From NCBI GenBank assembly GCA_030615425.1, contig JAUWZG010000028.1:1-13778 (forward strand): a stretch of DNA of 13,778 bases, given 5' to 3'. The notes under the pieces were generated by a model. The model was not told where the DNA came from and made no database searches. It saw only the letters and a program-made list of their open reading frames with translations. A program made the position numbers and the translations under genes. Of the stretch, positions 1 through 6,767 are shown piece by piece (the stretch's first letter is position 1; the number at the start of each line of letters is the position of its first letter). This DNA comes from Dehalococcoidia bacterium (lineage in GTDB: Bacteria > Chloroflexota > Dehalococcoidia > Dehalococcoidales > BS750m-G39).

Positions 1-2
1 AT

Positions 3-260
3 CCCAAGGTCTATGATGTAGGCGTAATTGGATTCCCCGATGAAAGGCTAGGCGAGATAGCTGCCGCCGTAATTGCTCCCAATCCCGGGGTGACTCTAAC
101 TGAAGACGAGATAAATGCCTTCTGTGAGCAGAATTTGCCCAGATATAAGAGACCAAGGCGCATTATATTTGACCAGGTGCCACGAAACCCAACCGGTAAA
201 ATAGAAAAGCCCAAGATGAGACAGAAATATATTGGTGCAAAGGAGAGCTTTAGAGTCTGA
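3..260 (+). CDS. AMP-forming acyl-CoA synthetase, C-terminal fragment
   Basis: The open frame enters from the left edge and ends at TGA 258-260, giving the last 85 residues of a protein whose start lies outside the window. It reads as the small C-terminal domain of the AMP-binding (ANL) superfamily: a VGVIGFPDERLGE segment, then ITEDEI-like and LPRYKRPRRI segments, and finally the A10 motif PRNPTGKIEKPKMR. In this family the lysine of the GK pair is the catalytic lysine of the adenylation half-reaction. Members activate a carboxylic acid with ATP and load it onto CoA. The substrate cannot be told from this end of the protein. The gene is convergent with the tRNA just downstream and seems unrelated to the biosynthetic clusters further right. 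Confidence 0.85.
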   Translation, partial: PKVYDVGVIGFPDERLGEIAAAVIAPNPGVTLTEDEINAFCEQNLPRYKRPRRIIFDQVPRNPTGKIEKPKMRQKYIGAKESFRV

Positions 261-266
261 TGCGCG

Positions 267-338
267 AGCGGGTGATGGGATTCGAACCCACGACGTCTTG
301 CTTGGGAAGCAAGCACTCTTCCGCTGAGTTACACCCGC
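267..338 (-). tRNA. tRNA-Gly (anticodon CCC)
   Basis: The reverse complement folds as a full cloverleaf. The acceptor stem is GCGGGTG/CACCCGC with discriminator T. The D arm has ACTC/GAGT and the anticodon stem is CTTGC/GCAAG around the loop TTCCCAA, giving anticodon CCC, which reads the glycine codon GGG. The T arm is GTGGG-TTCGAAT-CCCAT, with one G-T pair. The 3' CCA is not encoded: the next bases are CGC. The gene has its own upstream promoter and lies convergent to the acyl-CoA synthetase end. Confidence 0.95.
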
Positions 339-351
339 TTAGGTCGATTGT

Positions 352-380
352 ATTATGCCTTGGCACCAATTTCATGTCAA
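352..380 (-). promoter_or_regulatory. Sigma70-type promoter of tRNA-Gly
   Basis: On the minus strand a perfect -35 TTGACA (375-380) is followed by exactly 17 bases and a -10 CATAAT (352-357, five of six consensus bases). The predicted start point, near 344-346, is 6-8 bases before the mature 5' end of the tRNA. Spacing, sequence and position agree well. This also means the region just 5' of birA is promoter DNA for the opposite strand. Confidence 0.75.
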
Positions 381-401
381 GATTGTTTAACTTCTCTGGA
401 A

Positions 402-1181
402 ATGGTAGAAGACAGTTTATCGCCCACCGCCATTACTGCTAATCTAGAGACACGTTTTATCGGTCAAAGGGTTATCTATTATCCCAGCCTGACCTCAACC
501 ATGGATATAGCCAGGCGCCAGGCTCAACGGGGAGCAGCAGAAGGGACTGTTGTCCTGGCTGAGGAGCAAACGGCGGGGAGGGGTCGAATAAAGCGAGCCT
601 GGCTATCACCCAAAGGGAACATTGCTTTGTCTATTATTCTTCACCCCAGCTCAGTTTATCTATCTCCCCTTATTATGGTAGCCTCTCTAGCCGTAGTCCA
701 TTGTATTGAGAAAGTCGGCGGCTTAAAATCGCAGATTAAGTGGCCCAACGATGTTCTGGTTAACGAGAAAAAGGTGTGTGGGATTTTAATTGAAAGCGAT
801 GTAAGGGGTAACATCGTGGACCACGCTATTATCGGTATAGGGATAAATGTTAACCTTAAGTCTTCTGATTTCCCTGAGGTCTCGCCTATTGCTACCAGCC
901 TTTCCCATGAACTGGGAAGGGATGTATCACGGTTAGATATGATACGCTGCCTGCTGGTGGAAACAGAAAGATTATACCTGGCTCTGCCGGCTGGAGAGTC
1001 TGTTTACCAGGAGTGGCGGGACAGGTTGGTGACACTGGGCAAAAAGGTCCAGGTAAGCTCGGGCGAAGCTACATATAATGGCATAGCTGAGTCAGTAGCC
1101 AGTGATGGCAGCTTGCTCCTCCGTCAGTCTGACGGCAGCCTGACTAAGATTGTAGCCGGGGATGTTACCCTGCGCCAATAA
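402..1181 (+). CDS. birA: Biotin--[acetyl-CoA-carboxylase] ligase, class I (no DNA-binding domain)
   Basis: The protein activates biotin to biotinyl-AMP and attaches it to the carrier lysine of biotin-dependent carboxylases. From ATG 402 it has 259 residues. Visible motifs are the biotinyl-AMP loop GRGRIKRAW (about residues 59-67), KWPNDV (113-118), GILIES (127-132) and IGIGINVN (144-151), followed by a small C-terminal beta-barrel region. There is no N-terminal helix-turn-helix of the kind used by repressor-type BirA, so this is a monofunctional ligase. The frame stays open upstream to a TTG at 348, but that start would overlap the divergent tRNA promoter and add residues unlike the family. 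ATG 402 places the RFIGQRVIYYPSLTSTMD segment at a normal distance from the N-terminus. The ribosome site before 402 is weak. Confidence 0.9.
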   Translation: MVEDSLSPTAITANLETRFIGQRVIYYPSLTSTMDIARRQAQRGAAEGTVVLAEEQTAGRGRIKRAWLSPKGNIALSIILHPSSVYLSPLIMVASLAVVHCIEKVGGLKSQIKWPNDVLVNEKKVCGILIESDVRGNIVDHAIIGIGINVNLKSSDFPEVSPIATSLSHELGRDVSRLDMIRCLLVETERLYLALPAGESVYQEWRDRLVTLGKKVQVSSGEATYNGIAESVASDGSLLLRQSDGSLTKIVAGDVTLRQ

Positions 1182-1193
1182 ATAATACTCTCC

Positions 1194-1218
1194 CCCGAGC
1201 CCGCAATGCGGGCTCGGG
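1194..1218. terminator. Hairpin between convergent birA and slipin genes
   Basis: CCCGAGCCCGC (1194-1204) and GCGGGCTCGGG (1208-1218) form a perfect 11-base-pair stem around the loop AAT. It sits 12 bases after the birA stop and in the convergent gap before the end of the minus-strand operon. Neither side has a pure T run: downstream is ATTCTG on the plus strand, and AGAGTATTATTTATT on the minus strand. The hairpin may serve both directions or act mainly as an mRNA 3'-end stabiliser. Confidence 0.6.
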
Positions 1219-1291
1219 ATTCTGCCCCACATTATGTCACATTAACCCCTAGCTATTTGGCAGCCTTTTCACCCGACCGGGACGCTGGCGC

Positions 1292-2035
1292 CTATTTCTT
1301 CATAAACATGCGTATAAGGTCTATAGGTATGGGGAAGATTAGGGTGCTATTCCTCTCGGTGGCTATCTCGGTTAGCGTTTGCAGGTAACGAAGCTGCAAG
1401 GTGACCGGCTCCCTGGCGATAATAGCACCAGCTTGAGCCAGCCTCTCTGCGGCTTGAAACTCGCCGTCGGCATGGATGATTTTGGCCCGTCTCTCTCTTT
1501 CCGCCTCAGCTTGAGCTGCCATCATCCGCTTCATCTCTTCAGCAAGTTCAACCTCCTTAATCTCTACCGTGCTGACCTTCACCCCCCAAGGGTCGGTGTG
1601 CTCATCAATTATCTTCGTCAGCGACTGATTGAGCTTCTCCCTTTGCGTCAATAGTTCGTCCAGTTCAGATTGCCCCAGCACATTTCGCACTGTGGTCTGG
1701 GATATCTGCGAGGTAGCCCTGATATGGTCTAAAACCTTAACTACAGACGCCTCGGGGTCAACTACCCTGAAGTAGGCTACCGCGTTTACCCTCACGGTAA
1801 CATTGTCCTTGGTGATGCACTCTTGTGATGGGACATCCATAGTTACTACCCGGAGGTCCACCCTGACCATGCTGTCAACGAAAGGGATGATGAAAAACAG
1901 TCCCGGACCCTTAGCTCCGACCAGCCGCCCCAGGCGGAAAACAACCCCCCGCTCATATTCCTTGACAATCTTGACTGACATAGGAATAAGTATGAGCACA
2001 GCTAAAGCGATTAACCCGATCCAAATAAAATCCAT
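1292..2035 (-). CDS. Stomatin/slipin-like SPFH domain membrane protein
   Basis: This 247-residue protein has an N-terminal membrane segment (about residues 3-22), then an SPFH/Band-7 domain that begins at [15 protein letters not shown] and includes the characteristic stretches [12 protein letters not shown] and [15 protein letters not shown] long charged helix with Glu/Ala/Arg-rich repeats (about 165-205) is the usual oligomerisation region. Members form ring or scaffold assemblies on the inner face of the cytoplasmic membrane. The start is supported by AAAGGAGG just upstream of ATG 2035. It is the last gene of a three-gene operon behind two NfeD genes, the standard stomatin-NfeD pairing, in which NfeD-type proteases are known to cleave stomatin partners in archaea. 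It is close to slipin or QmcA but I would not assign a species-level name. Confidence 0.9.
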   Translation of the reverse strand: MDFIWIGLIALAVLILIPMSVKIVKEYERGVVFRLGRLVGAKGPGLFFIIPFVDSMVRVDLRVVTMDVPSQECITKDNVTVRVNAVAYFRVVDPEASVVKVLDHIRATSQISQTTVRNVLGQSELDELLTQREKLNQSLTKIIDEHTDPWGVKVSTVEIKEVELAEEMKRMMAAQAEAERERRAKIIHADGEFQAAERLAQAGAIIAREPVTLQLRYLQTLTEIATERNSTLIFPIPIDLIRMFMKK

Positions 2036-2048
2036 TTGTTTGCCTCCT

Positions 2049-2336
2049 TTATTCTTTCTTAGTTACCCATAGTTTTAAGCCGTCAACCTTGGTTATAATC
2101 ACCTCCTCCCCGGGTTTCACCCGACCCTTCTCTGATATTGCGGTCCAGCGTTCACCCTCAATGAGAACCACTCCTTTAGGTTCCAGGGCTATATCGACCT
2201 CGGCAGTCCTGCCTACCAGCTCTTCCCTGCCGGCAGACGCCTGCTGGCGATGGGCCCGGACTACCCGTTGAACAACAAAGGCTAAGAAGCCAGCAACACA
2301 GATAGATATTACAACAATCGCCCACGGTTCTATCAC
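2049..2336 (-). CDS. Short NfeD-like protein (one TM plus OB-fold), duplicate of the NfeD C-terminus
   Basis: This 95-residue protein has one membrane helix (about residues 5-25) followed by an NfeD C-terminal OB-fold domain, from about [13 protein letters not shown] to [11 protein letters not shown]. It has no protease domain. Its sequence parallels residues 353-438 of the full-length NfeD encoded immediately upstream, and the two share a 35-base identical block (2069-2103 and 2377-2411), so it arose by tandem duplication. It starts with GTG at 2334-2336, and that codon overlaps the stop of the upstream gene (GTGA). The upstream AAAGGGGGG is a good ribosome site, so translational coupling is likely. 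Short NfeD forms are known partners of stomatin-type proteins, and the slipin gene follows at a 13-base gap. Confidence 0.85.
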   Translation of the reverse strand: MIEPWAIVVISICVAGFLAFVVQRVVRAHRQQASAGREELVGRTAEVDIALEPKGVVLIEGERWTAISEKGRVKPGEEVIITKVDGLKLWVTKKE

Positions 2337-3682
2337 TGAAAACCCCCCTTTATCGTTTTTTTTGTTTTGGTTACATATAGTTTTAAGCCGTCAACCTTGG
2401 TTATAATCACCGTCTCCCCCGCTTTCACCTTACCCTTCTCTGATACTGCTGTCCAGCGTTCGCCCTTAAACAAGACTATGCCCTCAGGTTCCAGGGCTGT
2501 CTTGACCACGGCGGTCTTGCCCACCAGTTCCTCCCTGCCGGTGGATGCTTGGCGGCGATGGGCTCGGATTATCCGGGTAATTACAAAAGCAAAAACGACA
2601 GCAATAACGATTGTAACTGTGGCAATCAGCCATGGGTCTACTTGAAACAATGGGCTCCCCTGGGGAAATAAGATTAAGGAGCCGAGGACTAGGGCAGTTA
2701 TGCCCCCAACGGTGAATAAACCAAAGGTGGTAGTAAGTACCTCACCGATAAATAGACCAAAGGCAAGCAGGATAAGCAATATGCCTCCCCATCTGGCATC
2801 AAGAACACCTAAAGAGTAGAAGGCGAGAAGCAGACTGATAGCACCGACAATTCCGGGGAAGAACAATCCCGGGTTATAAATCTCAGCAATAATGCCGATG
2901 CTACCGATGCTAAGTAAAATATAGGCAATATTGGGGTCGCTAATAGCATGCAAAAAGCTCTCAATAAAGTTCATCTCATCTCTAATCAGCTCGCCGCCGG
3001 TGGTATTAATGGTTACTTCAGCACCATTAGCTAAAGTAACCTCCCAGCCATTGATCTGGGAAATAAGGTCTTCTAAATTATCCGCTCGAAGGTCGATGAG
3101 GTTAGCATTCAATGCATCAACATTGGTGAAGGACTTACTCTCGGTTACTGCTAGCCGGGCTTCTTCTATATTACGACCGCGCTCCTGGGCAATGGTCTCC
3201 ATCCACTTAGCTGAGAACTCGACTATCTTTTTCATTTGCTCCTCTGGTATCTCCTCCCCCCCAGCAGCTACGGGGTGAGCAGCGCCAATAGTAGTGCCTG
3301 GCGACATGGCGGCGATATGAGCCGATAAAGTAATAAAGGTTCCAGCTGAAGCCGCCCAAGCGCCTGTGGGAGAAACATAAACAACAACGGGGACATCAGC
3401 ATTCATAATCCTCTTGACTATCTCCTCCGTTGAACCCAGTAACCCTCCAGGCGTATCTAACTCAATAATGCAGACAGTGGCATTCTCATCTTCAGCCTTG
3501 GTAATGCCCCGATCAATATAATCAGCGACTACGGGAACAATGGTGCCCTCAACATGCAGGATGTGGATTGACTGGTTATCAGCCCTGGCGGTAACGGCTA
3601 ATAAGCCCCCAACCACTAAAGCTATAAAGAAAGCAAGACGAAAGGCTTTAAATGCAACTTTACTCATATGCCCATAATCCAT
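2333..3682 (-). CDS. NfeD family membrane-bound ClpP-class serine protease
   Basis: This is a full-length NfeD of up to 449 residues, a membrane-bound ClpP-class serine protease that acts with stomatin partners. A signal or anchor segment (about 12-33, ending TARA) precedes a ClpP-like domain. The likely nucleophile is Ser112 in ASAGT, and Lys183 in TESKSFT is a candidate for the dyad lysine, by analogy with the archaeal 1510-N protease, where the dyad is Ser-Lys. Several membrane helices follow (about 250-340 and 350-371). The OB-fold NfeD domain closes the protein (about 381-438). Two starts are possible: ATG 3680-3682 or ATG 3665-3667. The second gives MSKVAFKAFRL, a more typical signal peptide; neither has a strong ribosome site. 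It is the first gene of the stomatin operon, with a clear promoter just upstream. Confidence 0.9.
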   Translation of the reverse strand: MDYGHMSKVAFKAFRLAFFIALVVGGLLAVTARADNQSIHILHVEGTIVPVVADYIDRGITKAEDENATVCIIELDTPGGLLGSTEEIVKRIMNADVPVVVYVSPTGAWAASAGTFITLSAHIAAMSPGTTIGAAHPVAAGGEEIPEEQMKKIVEFSAKWMETIAQERGRNIEEARLAVTESKSFTNVDALNANLIDLRADNLEDLISQINGWEVTLANGAEVTINTTGGELIRDEMNFIESFLHAISDPNIAYILLSIGSIGIIAEIYNPGLFFPGIVGAISLLLAFYSLGVLDARWGGILLILLAFGLFIGEVLTTTFGLFTVGGITALVLGSLILFPQGSPLFQVDPWLIATVTIVIAVVFAFVITRIIRAHRRQASTGREELVGKTAVVKTALEPEGIVLFKGERWTAVSEKGKVKAGETVIITKVDGLKLYVTKTKKTIKGGFQ

Positions 3683-3701
3683 TCAAAAGGGTGTAAATGG
3701 A

Positions 3702-3730
3702 ATTATATATTGCTTATACTCTCATTGCAA
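3702..3730 (-). promoter_or_regulatory. Promoter of the nfeD-slipin operon
   Basis: On the minus strand, -35 TTGCAA (3725-3730) and a perfect -10 TATAAT (3702-3707) are separated by 17 bases. The predicted transcript start near 3694-3696 leaves an untranslated leader of only about 12 bases before ATG 3682, or about 27 before ATG 3667. The short leader favours the downstream ATG if a ribosome site is needed. Confidence 0.7.
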
Positions 3731-3762
3731 ACAATGGTGTGGTTGAGATTAGATTCTTTATC

Positions 3763-3953
3763 AACCTCACCCCCTTTGTCCCCCTCTCCATCCTTGGAGA
3801 GGGGGAGAAGAAGAAAGTGGGGCTTCGTCCCCAATCTCCTGATTTGTTAGAGGGAAGTTGTATCCCTTGCCCCCTCGCTTTAACCGGGGTATCTTAGAGG
3901 GGCATCAACCCCTATTGGGCGGGTGGGTGGGAAAAAAGAGATAAGTTAAAAAT
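3763..3953. repeat. GC-rich intergenic repeat, copy A
   Basis: This is the core of the 344-base gene-free stretch between nfeD and hisZ. From left to right it has the edge ACCTCACCCCCTTT, then a perfect 11-base-pair hairpin (3780-3790 with 3795-3805, loop TCCT). A second small hairpin, TGGGG-CTTCGT-CCCCA, follows (3818-3833), and then a purine-rich right end containing GGGCGGGTGGGTGGG and a run of A (3917-3936). The same order of parts is seen in copy B at 13409-13592, and the right end reappears inverted in copy C. No protein-coding potential is visible. It resembles the short non-autonomous palindromic repeats scattered between genes in many bacteria. Confidence 0.65.
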
Positions 3954-3988
3954 GGGGAGGGGGAAAAGCGGGTTCCACTCTCGTATAG

Positions 3989-4017
3989 TTGAATAGCTAG
4001 AGGAGTAGTGTTAAAAT
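3989..4017 (+). promoter_or_regulatory. Promoter of the his operon, probably leaderless
   Basis: The -35 TTGAAT (3989-3994) and -10 TAAAAT (4012-4017, five of six consensus bases) are separated by 17 bases. The hisZ ATG begins only 9 bases after the -10, about where transcription should start. No Shine-Dalgarno sequence lies between them. The AGAGGAG at about 3999-4005 is too far upstream and would not be transcribed. The simplest reading is a leaderless mRNA. Confidence 0.6.
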
Positions 4018-4026
4018 TTACCAGCT

Positions 4027-5262
4027 ATGAGAGTCCAGAGGTGTAAAGGAACTCGAGACCTGTCTCCGAAGGAAATGGCGGGCTTTCGATTCATTGAGGA
4101 TGCATTTAGAGATTGTTGCCTTAAATGGGGATACGAGGAGGTCAGGACACCAACCCTTGAGTATCTTCATCTATTCACCTCCACCGGAACGCTCACCCCG
4201 AGCATGTTAGGCAAGGTATATTCCTTCCTTGATTGGGATGGCTGGAGTGGAGAAAGGGTGGTCTTGAGACCTGATGGCACCATCCCTGTTGCCAGACTTT
4301 ATATTGATAGTATGGAAGGGGAAGAGCTGGCTAAGCTCTTCTACATAGCCAATGTCTTTATCTTTGAGGCGACGGGGAAGAAGACGAGGGAAAGATGGCA
4401 ATGTGGGGCTGAGCTTATCGGAACCGGCGCCTCCCTAGCTGATGTAGAACTGGTAATGCTGGCTCTGGAGGTTTTGAGAGGGCTAAGGCTTGAAGACATT
4501 GAATTTAAGTTATCCCATGCCGGATTAATAAGGGCACTATTGGCCAAGCTGGGGCTAACTGCTGAGGAACAGACCAGGATGTTTGACCGCATTCTAGATG
4601 GAGATATAGAAGCGCTGGCCGAGCTGAAATTTAAGAGACCCGAACTGGATAAAACCCTGTCCTCCTTGCTTAACCTGAAGGGGAAATCAGCCGAGTTTGT
4701 AAAAAAGTTGAAGGCTCTATTCGCCCAGGACCTGCCCGAGTTCAAGCCCTATATTGATGATTTCACCAACATCGCTGAGCTTCTGGAGGCTTTGGGCTGT
4801 GATTACCAGATTGACCTAGCTTCAGGCAGAGGCTTTGAATACTATACCGGTGTGATTTTCCAGATTTTCAAGGGTGAGGAGAAGATAGGTGGCGGGGGCA
4901 GATATGATGCCCTTATTCCGTTAATGGGAGGCAAGGATACCCCTGCCTCCGGTTTTGCCCTTTACCTTGACCGCCTGATGAACCTGGTAAAACCAGAGGC
5001 TCTGCTTAAGTCCCAGGGGCAGAGAGTCCTAATCAGGGCTAAACCACAAGCGGCAAAAGAAGGTTTTAGCCTTGCCGCTCGCCTCCATGAAGCCGGCTAT
5101 AGGGCAGAATTCTATCTGGGTGCTCAGAAACAGGCTGATTTCGACTGGACGCTTGATATCCAAAGTAAATCACCAAAATTTATTTTGACTGACCTGGTCA
5201 AGCACCAAAAAATTGCGGCACAGACTATCAATGAGGTCCTGAAAATATTACCGAGAGTATGA
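4027..5262 (+). CDS. hisZ: HisZ-like ATP phosphoribosyltransferase regulatory subunit (HisRS paralogue)
   Basis: This 411-residue protein has the class II histidyl-tRNA synthetase fold: KGTRDLSP near the N-terminus, LRPDGTIPVAR (80-90), ASGRGFEYYTG (265-275) and the motif-3 block GGGGRYD (288-294) followed by GFALYLDRL. The motif-2 region (about 106-131, FYIANVFIFEATGKK) has lost the R-x-x-P pattern of true HisRS. This, and its place directly before hisG in a his operon, favour the regulatory subunit HisZ, which binds and activates short-form HisG. A C-terminal region (about 332-408) resembles the HisRS anticodon-binding domain, which HisZ usually lacks, so a tRNA-related role cannot be excluded. 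ATG 4027 is the first possible start, since a TAA lies in frame just upstream (4012-4014). Confidence 0.75.
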   Translation: MRVQRCKGTRDLSPKEMAGFRFIEDAFRDCCLKWGYEEVRTPTLEYLHLFTSTGTLTPSMLGKVYSFLDWDGWSGERVVLRPDGTIPVARLYIDSMEGEELAKLFYIANVFIFEATGKKTRERWQCGAELIGTGASLADVELVMLALEVLRGLRLEDIEFKLSHAGLIRALLAKLGLTAEEQTRMFDRILDGDIEALAELKFKRPELDKTLSSLLNLKGKSAEFVKKLKALFAQDLPEFKPYIDDFTNIAELLEALGCDYQIDLASGRGFEYYTGVIFQIFKGEEKIGGGGRYDALIPLMGGKDTPASGFALYLDRLMNLVKPEALLKSQGQRVLIRAKPQAAKEGFSLAARLHEAGYRAEFYLGAQKQADFDWTLDIQSKSPKFILTDLVKHQKIAAQTINEVLKILPRV

Positions 5263-5271
5263 AGGAGCTAA

Positions 5272-5312
5272 TTTTATATCTTTTCCCACCCCCCGCCCTT
5301 AAGGAAGGGGGC
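5272..5312 (-). repeat. GC-rich intergenic repeat, partial copy C, inverted
   Basis: This is the 79-base gap between hisZ and hisG. The stretch TATATCTTTTCCC (5274-5286) followed by CCGCCCTTAAGG (5292-5303) is the reverse complement of the right end of copy B (13545-13572), with few differences. It also contains a small hairpin, CCCTT-AAGG-AAGGG. Only the right end of the element is present, so it is a fragment or a minimal unit. Confidence 0.55.
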
Positions 5313-5341
5313 AAAATAAAGGAAGTCAAAGAGAGACGAGG

Positions 5342-6766
5342 TTGATAAATAATCTAAAAATAGCACTGCCTAAGGGTCGCCTTTTAGCCCAGACATCTGT
5401 CCTGCTCAAAAGAGCGGGCTGGGGACTCACTGGCTACCAGGAGAGGACACGCTTTTACCGGATTAAATCGGGAGGTTTCCCCAACCTCTCGGCCAGGGTA
5501 TTCCATGAGAGGGATATTCCTATTCAGGTGGCAATCGGCAACTACGACCTGGGCATTTGTGGTTCAGATTGGATTGAAGAGCTTCTGGCTAAATACTCCA
5601 GTAGTGCCTTACTGAAGGTGAGGAATCTGAAATATGGAGAGGGTGCCCTGTATGTAGCTGCCAGCCCTGCTGAGGGAGCATCCACAGTAGAGGAAGTGCG
5701 AGCCAAGCCGGGCATTATACGTATTGCCAGCGAGTATCCCAACCTGGCTGAGTCCTTTGCCCTCAACCTCCGGCTGAGGCGATTCGGCATCTTTCCCCTG
5801 TGGGGAGCAGCTGAGGTTTATCCACCGGAAAGTGCTGACCTGGCACTGGTCTGTGGCACCCCAGAGGAGTTTCCCCTTTACGGGCTGGTGCCAATAAGCC
5901 AAGTCCTCAGTATCAGTGCCTTTTTAATAGCCAACAGGAATAGCTGGAAATCCAAAGACATGGGTGAAGTGGTGTCATCTGTCGAGGAGGCACTTATACC
6001 GGAGTCTGTGAGACGAAGGCTGGCGGGAGAAAAACAGCCTTCAACACCAGAAATTCAATACCTTGCTGAAGAAGCGGCTAAGGATGTAGTTTGGTTAGCC
6101 TTGCCCGACGGACATCAGCAATTGCCTACCCTTCAACTGCTAACTAAAGCTGGCATTCACCTTGACGATTATCCATCGGCAGTGGGAAATCGCCGACCAA
6201 CCACCAACCTACCCGGTGTCACCATTAAGGTGATTAGACCTCAGGATATGCCACTGCAGGTAGCTAATGGCAATTTCGACCTGGCTATTACCGGCAGAGA
6301 TTGGCTTATGGAACATCTTTACCAGTTTCCCTCCAGTCCGGTGAGGGAACTCCTCGACCTGAAATCAGGCAGGGTTAAAATCGTGGCTGTGGTGAGCAAG
6401 GACTTATCAGTAGCCGATGTCCAGGATTTAAGAGAGCTTAATGCTGAGCGAGCGGTGCCGCTTAGAGTAGCCTCAGAGTATGTAAATATTGCTGATAAGT
6501 ATGCCCGAGACAATCACCTCAGCCTGTATCGGGTGGTCCCTACTTGGGGAGCCAGTGAAGCCTTTCTGCCCGAGGACGCTGACCTGCTGATTGAGAATAC
6601 CCAGACCGGGCGAACCTTAGCCAGACATAACCTCAAGATTATTGATACCCTTTTTGAGTCAACAGCCTGCCTCATTGGTAATACCAACCGGGTTTCAAGT
6701 TCTGTCAAGAAGGAGAGGATAAAGCCTATTATCACAACCCTGCGCAAGGCAGTGGAGGAAATATAA
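5342..6766 (+). CDS. hisG: ATP phosphoribosyltransferase, tandem fusion of two HisG catalytic units
   Basis: HisG condenses ATP with PRPP in the first committed step of histidine synthesis. Here 474 residues hold two HisG catalytic units in series (about 5-200 and 249-450), joined by a charged linker. A short-form HisG is about 205-215 residues and a long form about 285-300, so this is neither. Unit 1 keeps ALPKGRL (8-14) but at the PRPP-loop position reads LVCGTPEEFPLYGL (169-182), lacking the TGxTL pattern. Unit 2 reads ALPDGHQQ (253-260), having lost K and R, but keeps ENTQTGRTL (418-426). Both keep the YDLGICG/FDLAITG and SEYxNxA segments. No HisG_C regulatory domain is visible, consistent with an upstream HisZ. 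The start is TTG 5342: it leaves the usual few residues before KIALPKGR, and no in-frame ATG lies nearby. Confidence 0.85.
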   Translation: MINNLKIALPKGRLLAQTSVLLKRAGWGLTGYQERTRFYRIKSGGFPNLSARVFHERDIPIQVAIGNYDLGICGSDWIEELLAKYSSSALLKVRNLKYGEGALYVAASPAEGASTVEEVRAKPGIIRIASEYPNLAESFALNLRLRRFGIFPLWGAAEVYPPESADLALVCGTPEEFPLYGLVPISQVLSISAFLIANRNSWKSKDMGEVVSSVEEALIPESVRRRLAGEKQPSTPEIQYLAEEAAKDVVWLALPDGHQQLPTLQLLTKAGIHLDDYPSAVGNRRPTTNLPGVTIKVIRPQDMPLQVANGNFDLAITGRDWLMEHLYQFPSSPVRELLDLKSGRVKIVAVVSKDLSVADVQDLRELNAERAVPLRVASEYVNIADKYARDNHLSLYRVVPTWGASEAFLPEDADLLIENTQTGRTLARHNLKIIDTLFESTACLIGNTNRVSSSVKKERIKPIITTLRKAVEEI

Positions 6767-6767
6767 A

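Noticed and set aside
348..361. The same 14 bases, TTGTATTATGCCTT, occur at 348-361 and 8114-8127
   Set aside because: At the first site it is the reverse of the tRNA promoter -10 area. At the second no matching -35 lies at the right distance on the minus strand, so the match is probably chance.
348..401. Extension of birA to a TTG start at 348
   Set aside because: The added 18 residues do not look like the family N-terminus and the DNA is the opposite-strand tRNA promoter. ATG 402 fits better.
4027..5262. True histidyl-tRNA synthetase (hisS)
   Set aside because: Motif 2 is altered, and the gene stands directly before a hisG without a regulatory domain. HisZ is more likely, although not certain.
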